Below are positions 38,203 to 47,011 of a DNA stretch of 64,000 bases, one piece after another. Each line of letters starts with the position of its first letter. Position 1 is the first letter of the stretch. The stretch lies in contig NZ_CP063110.1 of the NCBI RefSeq assembly GCF_014931275.1, positions 186,001-250,000 of the forward strand, read 5' to 3'. The notes beneath the pieces are model-generated. The model had not been told where the DNA came from. It saw nothing but the letters and a program-made list of their open reading frames with translations, and ran no database searches. A program made the translations under genes and the position numbers. This stretch comes from Haemophilus parainfluenzae. GTDB lineage: Bacteria > Pseudomonadota > Gammaproteobacteria > Enterobacterales > Pasteurellaceae.

Positions 38203-39447
38203 TTATTCAGATGTAGTAGCACTTTCATTAACCATGAAAGCATAAAATAAAAATAGAACAAAGAAGTAAAAGATATTTCCTGAATTATGTGCAAGAAATG
38301 ACTGACTCATACAATAAATAATTATTGATAGTACATGCACAATACCTAATATCGATATAAGTTTTATTCTTTTATTCTCCTGACCCACTACTTTTCTGTA
38401 GAAAAGGTATAAAGGGACAATAAAAATACTCAATATGGCAATTCCTCCCACTATCCCTTTCTTTGCCAATTCATCTATAAATTGATTATGTAAATGTAAA
38501 AACGAGATTGACGCCTTAGTTACAACATCTTTATCCGCTAAATCTTTTTTATAATCTTCTAAATCCATTAAACTCCACCCAGAAATCGGATGCTCTAAAA
38601 AGGAGTTTAAACCAATCTTCCACATATCTAAACGTTCACCAACAGAGCTTATTTTATCGTAACCAGATAAATAAACATCTAATTGATATGTTGTATCAGA
38701 AATTCTCTCAGTAAATTGATTATTCATCATCAATAATGCTCCACCAAAGCACAAAATCACCAAAAGTCCTATCAATACCTTTCTTGATAATAAATATCTA
38801 TATAAAAAAAGAAGGGTTATTACTATGAATGGGGCACTAATCCACCCTCCACGAGCAAATGAAAGGATACTAGCAAAGACTCCCAATATACCACAACCAA
38901 CTGAAAGTAAAGCTAACTTACTTTTCTTTATATCTAAAAAATAAAAAGCAATACTAAAACTAAATAAGCCTAATGACATCGCCATATCCCCTGACTGGAT
39001 CTTCATTTGGTAATAGAAAGCACTTTCCAAGTTTAAAATATAATACTGATAGAGAGCTACTACACCTGAAATAAAGGCTCCTAAAGGAATACTATAGAGC
39101 AAGACGTCAAATTTAACCGAACTATAAACTACAAAAATAATTACAGAGAGAAATAAAAATGCTCTTAATGGATTATCAATTAGATTAATTTTTTCCCCAT
39201 GGAAGAAAATAAAGAAAAGCGAAACTAAAAAATAAAAAGTAGCCACCACAAAAATAGCTTTATTCTGCTTCACTATTGCTAAGAAACTTACTCTCTTATA
39301 GAGTAAATAACATAAAAATAATACACTTAAAACTAATAAGGCCGTCGAACCGTAGTTATGTCCTTTAGGGAACATCAAAAGTAAAGTAAAAAATAAAAAT
39401 ATAGATGCATTAATAAATAACTTAGGGAAAATTCCTATATTAGGCAT
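38203..39447 (-). CDS. O-antigen ligase / Wzy-C family membrane protein
   Basis: 414 residues with about ten to twelve membrane segments and a large periplasmic loop (about 250-330) containing SVGERLDMWKIGLNSFLEHP and the conserved HxxxxD-type HLHNQFID. This is the O-antigen ligase/Wzy_C pattern. The same position in the H. influenzae hmg locus holds the ligase (rfaL/waaL); a polymerase role is possible but the EpsG-type gene at 45-46 kb fits that better. AAGGA ribosome-binding site 8 nt before the ATG. Confidence 0.82.
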   Translation of the reverse strand: MPNIGIFPKLFINASIFLFFTLLLMFPKGHNYGSTALLVLSVLFLCYLLYKRVSFLAIVKQNKAIFVVATFYFLVSLFFIFFHGEKINLIDNPLRAFLFLSVIIFVVYSSVKFDVLLYSIPLGAFISGVVALYQYYILNLESAFYYQMKIQSGDMAMSLGLFSFSIAFYFLDIKKSKLALLSVGCGILGVFASILSFARGGWISAPFIVITLLFLYRYLLSRKVLIGLLVILCFGGALLMMNNQFTERISDTTYQLDVYLSGYDKISSVGERLDMWKIGLNSFLEHPISGWSLMDLEDYKKDLADKDVVTKASISFLHLHNQFIDELAKKGIVGGIAILSIFIVPLYLFYRKVVGQENKRIKLISILGIVHVLSIIIYCMSQSFLAHNSGNIFYFFVLFLFYAFMVNESATTSE

Positions 39448-39452
39448 AAATC

Positions 39453-41348
39453 TTAATCCTTATATAATACATCTACAATTTCTGTAGTCGGGTTAAAGCC
39501 TGTAGGAGCATTTAGCAATGTTTGACGAATAGCCATATAATTGGCATCTTTGCAAGAATTCTCTAATTCAGACAACACTTCAGATAATTGTTCAAATGGT
39601 AAATAAACCTCTTCAGCTGTCATAATACGGGGATGGGTTGTTTTACGAACATTATCTCCGCCAATTAACAATTCTTCATACAGCTTCTCGCCTGGACGCA
39701 ACCCTGTATAAGTAATTTCAATATCACCTTTCGGGTTGTTTTCATCCTTAACCGAGAGCCCTGATAATTGAATTAAGTTTTTAGCTAAGTCCACTATTTT
39801 AACTGGTTCCCCCATATCTAGAATGAAAACATCACCACCTTTCGCCATTGCTCCAGCTTGAATAACGAGCTGAGCCGCTTCAGGAATAGTCATAAAATAA
39901 CGAATGATATTAGGATGTGTAATAGTAATAGGACCACCTTTTAGAATTTGCTTTCTAAACAATGGAATAACTGAACCTGATGAACCCAATACATTACCAA
40001 AACGAACCATACTGAAACAAGTTTGGGAACTGTTTAATTGTTCAGATAATGCCTGTAAACACAGCTCAGCCATACGTTTACTTGCCCCCATCACATTTGT
40101 TGGGCGAACCGCTTTATCTGTTGAAATGAGTACAAACGATTTCACATTATGTTCTGCGGCGCATCTTGCAACATTATATGTACCAAATACATTATTTTTC
40201 ACTCCTTCAATCACATTATACTCAACCAAAGGAACATGCTTATATGCTGCAGCATGATAAATAGTATCAACACTAAAATGAGATAAAACACGATCTAGGC
40301 GTTCAATATCCTGTACATTTCCTAAAACAGGATAAATTTTAGTGTTTGTAATATTATTTTTCTTCGCAATCTCTAATAACTCTTGATGAATGGAATAAAG
40401 AGAAAATTCTGAAAGTTCAAATAAAATTAAAGCATTTGGCTCATTTAAAATAATTTGACGACATAGCTCAGATCCTATTGAACCGCCTGCTCCAGTTACC
40501 ATTACAGCTTTATGAAAAATATTTTTTTGCAATAAATCTTTATTTGGTAATACTGGTTCTCGTCCTAATAAATCCTCAATGTGAACTTCTCGTAACTCAT
40601 CAATTTTTGCATTCCCTTGTAAGATATCTTCCATGTCAGGAATAGTTTGAACCTTAATTTTTAGAGGAATTAAACTATCAATTATTGTCTTACGCTCGCT
40701 ACGTGATGCACTAGGAATCGCTAACAAAATAACTTTAATATTATATTTTTGAACAAGTTTTGGAATATCATTTGGCGAAAATATTTTACTCCCTAAAAGA
40801 TAACTTCCATGTAGCTTAGCATTATCATCAATAAATCCGCGAATGCGATAGCGATAAGCATGTTTAAGTAACACTGCTAGTTGACGCCCTGTTGTACCAG
40901 CACCGTAAATCAAGACAGATTCATTATCTTTATCTAAAATTAAACTAACATAATAGCGAACCAACATTCTTGCACTACCACATAGCAAGAACACATAGGA
41001 AAAATAAATAATAGGTACAGTTCTAGGTATATCCGAACCGATAAAGAAAGAAAAGAAAATAAGGCTAACAGCTGAAACGAAAGCGCCTCCAGCTACCATT
41101 GCTAAGGCCTTAAAAGAAATGTAACGCAAGACTGCACGATAAAGCCCTAATTTAATAAACGTAAAAAGAGTTATCGCAATGGTGCATAATAAAGTTGTCC
41201 AAATTTCTGTATCATCAAATGCAACTATTCCACCTAATCGAGTCCAATAAGCTAGAAAAAACGCAGATATTAATAAGACAACATCAATAAAAAGACTAAT
41301 TACTCTCTTTTTAGTTCTCGACATTCCAAATACTAGAGAATAAATCAT
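39453..41348 (-). CDS. Membrane nucleotide-sugar 4,6-dehydratase (PglF/WbpM/FlaA1 family)
   Basis: 631 residues: four membrane segments (about 15-130), a first Rossmann-like CoA-binding domain (YGAGTTGRQLAVLL, about 149) and a catalytic SDR domain with VTGAGGSIGSELCRQI (about 283), STDKAVRPTNVMGASKR (about 408-424) where Lys and the atypical active-site Met replace the usual YxxxK, as in this family. Probably converts UDP-GlcNAc to UDP-4-keto-6-deoxy sugar. AAGGA is 8 nt before the chosen ATG. Confidence 0.9.
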   Translation of the reverse strand: MIYSLVFGMSRTKKRVISLFIDVVLLISAFFLAYWTRLGGIVAFDDTEIWTTLLCTIAITLFTFIKLGLYRAVLRYISFKALAMVAGGAFVSAVSLIFFSFFIGSDIPRTVPIIYFSYVFLLCGSARMLVRYYVSLILDKDNESVLIYGAGTTGRQLAVLLKHAYRYRIRGFIDDNAKLHGSYLLGSKIFSPNDIPKLVQKYNIKVILLAIPSASRSERKTIIDSLIPLKIKVQTIPDMEDILQGNAKIDELREVHIEDLLGREPVLPNKDLLQKNIFHKAVMVTGAGGSIGSELCRQIILNEPNALILFELSEFSLYSIHQELLEIAKKNNITNTKIYPVLGNVQDIERLDRVLSHFSVDTIYHAAAYKHVPLVEYNVIEGVKNNVFGTYNVARCAAEHNVKSFVLISTDKAVRPTNVMGASKRMAELCLQALSEQLNSSQTCFSMVRFGNVLGSSGSVIPLFRKQILKGGPITITHPNIIRYFMTIPEAAQLVIQAGAMAKGGDVFILDMGEPVKIVDLAKNLIQLSGLSVKDENNPKGDIEITYTGLRPGEKLYEELLIGGDNVRKTTHPRIMTAEEVYLPFEQLSEVLSELENSCKDANYMAIRQTLLNAPTGFNPTTEIVDVLYKD

Positions 41349-41385
41349 ACAAATATCCTTAAGTTAGTAAAATTGGTTAAACAAT

Positions 41386-41973
41386 CTACCTAACAATCTT
41401 CAACAATGTTAGAAAGATTATTTTAAAGTATTCTGATACATTTTTATTCTGAATATACTTCATATTATATTTAATCTTCTCAGGCATGATCTCTTCAATA
41501 TAAGTCTTTTCAGGATCATTAGACTTCCCTAAAATTTCATTTTCATCCATATACTCAATAGAAGCATAATCAGTAATCCCTGGCTTTACAGAAAGTACTT
41601 TTTGTTGTTCATCAGTATAAAGTTCAACATATTTTCTTACTTCTGGACGAGGACCAACTAAGCTCATATCACCAAGCAGTACATTAATCAGCTGCGGTAA
41701 CTCGTCAAGTTTATATTTACGAATAAAATAACCTGAACGGGTAATTCTAGGATCTCGACCACCTACCGTAATTAAGCCCTTTTTATCAGCATCAACTACC
41801 ATCGAGCGAAACTTAAACAGACCAAAATCGATACCATTCCGTCCAACTCGAACTTGCTTATAAAAGACTGGACCTTTTGAATCAATCTTAATCCAAATGG
41901 CTAATACAATGAAAATAGGGGCTAGAACAACTAGCCCAACTAAACTTAGAATAAAATCAAAAAAACGAATCAC
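41386..41973 (-). CDS. Initiating sugar-1-phosphate transferase (PglC/WcaJ-like)
   Basis: 195-residue minimal member of the polyprenol-phosphate sugar-phosphate transferase family. One re-entrant N-terminal membrane helix (FDFILSLVGLVVLAPIFIV) is followed by GPVFYKQVRVGRNG (about 33-46), FKFRSM (about 53-58), RKYKLDELPQLINVLLGDMS and VGPRPE (about 106-111). It moves a sugar phosphate to undecaprenyl phosphate to begin the repeat unit. Two bases from the aminotransferase gene. Confidence 0.9.
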   Translation of the reverse strand: MIRFFDFILSLVGLVVLAPIFIVLAIWIKIDSKGPVFYKQVRVGRNGIDFGLFKFRSMVVDADKKGLITVGGRDPRITRSGYFIRKYKLDELPQLINVLLGDMSLVGPRPEVRKYVELYTDEQQKVLSVKPGITDYASIEYMDENEILGKSNDPEKTYIEEIMPEKIKYNMKYIQNKNVSEYFKIIFLTLLKIVR

Positions 41974-41975
41974 TT

Positions 41976-43187
41976 TTACTTAACCTTATTATAGGCATTA
42001 ACAACAGTATCAATTACAAATTTCACCTGCTCATCTGTTAATTGAGGATAGATAGGAAGAGAAATCTCACACTTATAGTTATTATATGCTTGCGGGTAAT
42101 CTTCAATTTTATACCCTAAGTTCTTAAATAAAGTCAGCATTGGCATTGGGATAAAGTGAACATTTACAGCCACTTCACTCTTAGCTATTTCATCAATCAT
42201 CGCATCTCGTTGCGCTTCAGTAAAATCTTTAATACGTAAAGCATATAAATGATATGAAGTTTCTTTTTCGCCTTGTTTCGATGGCGGTAAAATTGCCCAA
42301 TCATATTGTTTAAATGCTTCGCCATAAGTATCAAAAACACGTTTACGTTCTTTCAATAAATCTTCGTAAATACGAATTTGTGCTAAGCCAATCGCTGCAT
42401 TCACATCTGCCATATTAATTTTCATACCTAGGCCAGTAATATCGTATCGCCAACCACCGGCTTTACTCTTAGAGAAAGCATCTTTAGTTTGACAGTTTAA
42501 TGCCATTTGGCGAAGCTCTCCATAGAGTTTAGCGTTATCAAAAGGTGCTGGTAAGTTAATACAAATTGCACCACCTTCAGCTGTTGTAACATTTTTTACG
42601 GCATGCAATGAGAAAATAGCAATGTCAGTTTCACTTCCTGTTCTCATGCCCTTTTTGTACCAAGCACCTAAAGAGTGTGCTGCATCATTCAATACTAAAA
42701 TACGGCCAAGTTTTTCTTGATTCTCGCTTTCAGCCTTAAAGAGCGGTCGAATTTCTGAAGATTTTACCAAATCCATAATTTCATCATAATCGCAAGGGAA
42801 TCCAGCAATATCAACAGGCATAATAGCTTTCGTTCTTGGTGTAATTGCTTTTTTAATCGCATCCAAAGAAATATTAAAATCTTCTGAAGTATCTACCATT
42901 ACTGGTTTAGCTCCCGCATGCAATACCGCTAAAGCTGTTGCGCTATAAGTATAAGCAGGCACAATTACCTCATCGCCTTCTTTTACGCCGAACCAGCGAA
43001 GCATCATAATCGCTGCAGAAGTCCAAGAGTTTACACAAAGCACTTCTTTGGCCCCTGAGAATTGTTTAATTTCCTCTTCTAAAGCTTTAACTTTAGGCCC
43101 TGTGGTAATCCAGCCTGAACGTAAAGAATCTACAACTTCATTGATTACATCTTCATTAACATATGGAGGAGAAAATGGAATTTTCAT
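41976..43187 (-). CDS. DegT/DnrJ/EryC1-family sugar aminotransferase
   Basis: 403-residue PLP enzyme. FSPPYVNEDVINEVVDSLRS is the family start, SGWITTGPKV follows, and VNSWTSAAIMMLRWFGVKEGDEVI (cofactor phosphate region; read as VNSWTSAAI then EGDEVI) lies near 56-80. DAAHSLGA has the PLP ring Asp, and SLHAVKNVTTAEGGA contains the Schiff-base Lys (about 200). It would aminate C4 of the keto sugar from the 4,6-dehydratase, giving an amino-trideoxy sugar nucleotide. Confidence 0.9.
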   Translation of the reverse strand: MKIPFSPPYVNEDVINEVVDSLRSGWITTGPKVKALEEEIKQFSGAKEVLCVNSWTSAAIMMLRWFGVKEGDEVIVPAYTYSATALAVLHAGAKPVMVDTSEDFNISLDAIKKAITPRTKAIMPVDIAGFPCDYDEIMDLVKSSEIRPLFKAESENQEKLGRILVLNDAAHSLGAWYKKGMRTGSETDIAIFSLHAVKNVTTAEGGAICINLPAPFDNAKLYGELRQMALNCQTKDAFSKSKAGGWRYDITGLGMKINMADVNAAIGLAQIRIYEDLLKERKRVFDTYGEAFKQYDWAILPPSKQGEKETSYHLYALRIKDFTEAQRDAMIDEIAKSEVAVNVHFIPMPMLTLFKNLGYKIEDYPQAYNNYKCEISLPIYPQLTDEQVKFVIDTVVNAYNKVK

Positions 43188-43253
43188 GTTTTTATCCTTT
43201 CTATCTAAATAATTTATATAATAATTTTTTCACAAAACTTGGAGAAATAGACA

Positions 43254-44015
43254 TCAAAAATAAGCAATTGCGTAGATATCAGCTTTAATACCATAATTTA
43301 AATCTCTATTTATATGAAATAGGCGGAATTTTAATAGCCCAATTGTTTTTTTCCAATTTGCCCTGCGCTTATAAAAGTCGGAACTGCGTCTGAATTTCAA
43401 TCCAATATAATCAATATTTGCCAATCTGCAGTTATTTAAGAATGCTTGATACCACAATAAAGTATCTTCCGCTAAAGCAACTTCCTTACTATACCTTCCC
43501 GCTTTATCAAAAAAAGTCTTTCTGAACATAGCTGTTGGATGAGCTATCGGATCTCGTTTTTCAAAAAATTGATATAACTCGTTATGAAGAAGAGGATATT
43601 CTACTTTATCATTGATAACACTATCATTTTCATCAATTTCACAAATCCAGCAACCAACCGCATCAACATCTACATGCTGTTGTAAGAACTCAAGCTGGAG
43701 TTTAAAACGATCTCTTTCAGCTATATCATCCGTATCCATTCTAGCAATAAAATTCCCCTTAGCAACCTTCAACCCTTCATTTAATGCTAAAGCAAGCCCC
43801 ATATTTTTAGGTAATGGAACAGATACTAACTTAGTTCCTATTTTTTCTTTCCAGTAGTTAACTGCTGAATACAAATGATCTGATAAGATACCATCTTCAA
43901 CCAAAATAATTTCATCAGGCCTTAAAGTTTGGTTAGTCCATATACTTTCCATGGTTTTATGGAAATATTCTGGTTTCTCTTTATGATAAATAGACATCAA
44001 AACTGAAAGATTCAT
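43254..44015 (-). CDS. GT2 glycosyltransferase, C-terminus probably frameshifted
   Basis: 253 residues with an intact GT-A domain: SVLMSIYHKEKP, ILVEDG, NMGLALALNEGLKVAKGNFIA, ARMDTDD (DxD, about 92-98) and EDTLLWYQ. The frame stops after AIAYF in a T5 run (43256-43260). One more T would extend it to ...LMSISPSF and ...LYKLFR with a stop at 43201-43203, a typical ending for this subfamily. The catalytic part is complete, so activity may remain. Confidence 0.82.
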   Translation of the reverse strand: MNLSVLMSIYHKEKPEYFHKTMESIWTNQTLRPDEIILVEDGILSDHLYSAVNYWKEKIGTKLVSVPLPKNMGLALALNEGLKVAKGNFIARMDTDDIAERDRFKLQLEFLQQHVDVDAVGCWICEIDENDSVINDKVEYPLLHNELYQFFEKRDPIAHPTAMFRKTFFDKAGRYSKEVALAEDTLLWYQAFLNNCRLANIDYIGLKFRRSSDFYKRRANWKKTIGLLKFRLFHINRDLNYGIKADIYAIAYF

Positions 44016-44091
44016 ATTGCACCCTATGTCGATTTATACAACTTAACTAAAATACTTAATAAAAGACTAGATAATCTAAAGCCCATATATG

Positions 44092-44994
44092 TTAAACAAA
44101 AATAAATAATCCTTTTTTGTTATTTCTCGTATTCTTTGAATACTTAGAAAGCCATTTATATTTACTTAACATACGTTTAACATCAGGATTTTTTAAAAAT
44201 GGTTTCACATAAGGGATAACTTCCAAATAATAATGCGATAAATACAAATAATCAGCATCCCTGATCTTCTTTGAACCTGAAAGCACATTTTCTATATTTA
44301 AAAATAGATCTTCCAAATTTTTCATTTTAAGCTTATAACTAATACTTCCTTCCCTATTTTGTCTATACATATAAACTCCTTTATTATAAATATAATAAGA
44401 GGCTATATGCTGTGAAAGCTCAAAACACCACTGCACATCTTCTGATGTCATATTTAATGGAAATGAAATATTATTAATAGCTACAATATCCTTTCTTATA
44501 CATTTATTACATGCAGATGGATACCATATACCATTATCAATCAACGAATATAAGTTATCAGAAAAGTTATTTGAAGTGGAAGACATTTCAGACAAATCAA
44601 ACTGATACTCCTTAATTCTATCCTTGCCGTAATAATAAGAGTAGGGAAAAATAATAGTATCTGGTGAATGAGTTTCAATTATACAATTAAGATTTTCCAA
44701 GAAATCATCATCTCTCCAAAAATCATCACCATCTAAAAATAATAAGTAATCACCTTCTGCTTGATTTATCGCCACATTCCTTGCGCTAGAGAGGCCACCA
44801 TTTTCCTTATTAACTAATTTTATACATCCATTTTTTTCACTCAGTTCTTCGCAATGCTCAAATGTTGCATCGGTAGAACCATCATTCACCAAGACAATCT
44901 CATAATCTTTAAAAGATTGCTTTAAAATACTATCTATACAACTAACGATATAATCCTGCACATTATAAGCAGGCACAATTACAGAAAATTTCAT
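44092..44994 (-). CDS. GT2 glycosyltransferase, C-terminus probably frameshifted
   Basis: 300 residues: FSVIVPAYNVQDYI, VLVNDGSTDATFE, GGLSSARNVAINQAEGDYLL, and FLDGDDFW (DxD about 90). After GLFIFV the frame ends in a T5 run (44099-44103). One extra T gives CLTYMGFRLSSLLLSILVK and a stop at 44024-44026, only 8 bp from the next gene, which fits operon packing better than the present 76-bp gap. The catalytic domain is intact. Confidence 0.82.
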   Translation of the reverse strand: MKFSVIVPAYNVQDYIVSCIDSILKQSFKDYEIVLVNDGSTDATFEHCEELSEKNGCIKLVNKENGGLSSARNVAINQAEGDYLLFLDGDDFWRDDDFLENLNCIIETHSPDTIIFPYSYYYGKDRIKEYQFDLSEMSSTSNNFSDNLYSLIDNGIWYPSACNKCIRKDIVAINNISFPLNMTSEDVQWCFELSQHIASYYIYNKGVYMYRQNREGSISYKLKMKNLEDLFLNIENVLSGSKKIRDADYLYLSHYYLEVIPYVKPFLKNPDVKRMLSKYKWLSKYSKNTRNNKKGLFIFV

Positions 44995-45015
44995 AACTTT
45001 CCTTTCTAGTTATTT

Positions 45016-46093
45016 TTAGTTATAATGAAATATGCTCGTATAAGGAGATATTTGTTTATTTTTTCCAAATTCTTTATTACTATCTAAAATATCTTTATGA
45101 TACAACACAACCCAAAAACTAAAGCATAAAAATAGAATAATTTTATTTAACTTCAACCTTGAATCAACCAATAATTCCACTGACAAAATCAAAGCTATGC
45201 TAAAAGCAGACAATATTCTATTAAATATATAGAACTTTATAGATATAAAAAGAGATAGTAAAACAAATATATTTATTAGAACCACTATATTATACTTTTC
45301 CGTGGCAAATCTGTCCTTTCTCAAGAAAATAAATGGAAGTAATATAAAATACTGAAAAATCATACCTAATCCACTCCCTATATTAGTTTCTCTTGCGTAC
45401 TCATCCATAGATAAATATCCTTGATATTTTGTGCCAGAAAGAATATTTAACTCTAAAACCAAGTCAATAATATTAAAACTTAAAACAAAATAGCATAAAA
45501 ATATAACAACCATCATAGCTATTCTAGACACCCGGAAAAATCTTAATAAAATCAACGGGAAAAATAAAAATGATACATTGTGAAATAATGAAGACAAACC
45601 CACCAGTAAAATATACTTCATATACTTATTTTCAAATAATAAAAACAAGCATAAAGAATTATCACCATAGATAAACTCTGTCTCATTTCATTCAGACTAC
45701 TAAGATAAAAAGTAAAATATATGAAGCCAAAAATAAGCTAGGACATTTGGATTTAGTTAAACATAGATATAGAAATAAACATTGAATAGCAGCCATAGTC
45801 ACAAAAAATAAACTGATGGTGAAGACCAAATAGCATATATAGTTTATTTAAATAATAAAATCCTATCTCTAAGGGCCAATTCTCATTGTAATAGTCTAAA
45901 TTATTATAGATATCTACGTAATGCGAATAATCAGCTCCTGTATTCTCTCTTAATGCTGAAACCAAAAGAGAGGAAGTAGGGCTAAGATAAAAAATACATG
46001 TTTTAACTTTATAACCTTTGCAATCTCAGCAAAAAAAACTAATATAATGCTAATAAATAACATTAAATCATATATAAGAAATGTTTCTAGCAT
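45016..46093 (-). pseudogene. EpsG-type O-antigen polymerase (Wzy) with four frame breaks
   Basis: Reads as one EpsG-like polymerase only if four single-base changes are allowed, each in a T run on the coding strand: 45964-45967 (one T missing), 45803-45808 (one T extra), 45707-45711 (one missing) and 45641-45645 (one missing). Restored landmarks in order: MLETFLIYDLMLF start, LVSALRENTGADYSHY (the EpsG signature), SSLNEMRQSLSMV, NKYMKYILLVGLSSLFHNVS, and a hydrophobic C-terminus ending FHYN. As read, no long product is possible. Confidence 0.8.
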
Positions 46094-46106
46094 AGATTAG
46101 CCAAAC

Positions 46107-47008
46107 CTATAATTTCTCAATCGGGATATCAAACTTTCTCATCAATTCCGATTCTTTTTCAAATCCTTCTACCTGAATAGACACTGGATGAATTCTATTT
46201 TCACCCAATATATTTATAATCGCTGAACTATATATAGTATATACATATATCTCTTTATAATTATTTAATTCATTACAGATGATATCTTCAAAAATTAAAT
46301 CTGAATTATAATACTTCACTCCATCGACAACAAAGCTCTCTTTGGGGTGGGGGAGGTAATAATCAATATTATATTTATCTATTATTTTTTTAAACAAATC
46401 TACATTTTTAGTATCATCATTATACAGTCTTTGCCCTAAACATATTTTTAATACACCGTTAAGAGCATTACCAACACTATTATTAAATTTAAATATAGAG
46501 ATTCTTTTAGTATTTTTATGATATTATCCATATCATATATAGTATAATGTAAAGATGATATATCTTTTAATGTATTAATATCATGATCGATCATAAAGAT
46601 AAACTTAATAAACTTAAGCTTCCAGCTTTCATTATTTTGATAAAGCATACTGTTTTTCAAAATATTAGCAGTTCCATCATCAAATGTTATTAGCTCATTA
46701 AACTTGAGAGATGAAATAATTGATTGAATCAATATATTTTCTATATTTGCAACAAAGATCTTATCAAATTTTTTATTAAAGAATCTAATCTTGTAATACA
46801 AAATAAGGCATACTAACTTTATTGAACTTTTACAATAAATCTTATTTAAAATATGACATAAAACACCAAATAAATTAAAATATCTATCTACTTTCTCGGA
46901 AAAATGATTAGAAAATAATATTCCGTAAAATTTCTCATCTTCATAGTTTTTAATTATCTCTTTTGCTAAAAGAGTTTGTAAAGGGGTTGTGCATATAATT
47001 AAATTCAT
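46107..47008 (-). pseudogene. GT52 sialyltransferase (Lic3A/SiaA-like), frameshifted
   Basis: Restored length about 300 residues. N-terminal part: NLIICTTPLQTLLAKEII and ELITFDDGTANI. After ...IIKILKES the frame shifts near 46497-46505, then continues NNSVGNALNGVLKICLGQRL, and later IDKYNIDYYLPHPKES, the HP motif of family GT52. This family uses CMP-Neu5Ac to sialylate LPS, consistent with the neu genes upstream. A one-base insertion in the T3 run or removal of CT from TCTCT would both restore the frame. Confidence 0.83.
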
Positions 47009-47011
47009 ATT

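Noticed and set aside
45641..45967. Phase-variable simple repeats in the polymerase gene
   Set aside because: The runs are only four to six T, much shorter than tracts known to switch in Haemophilus, and four would need to change together.
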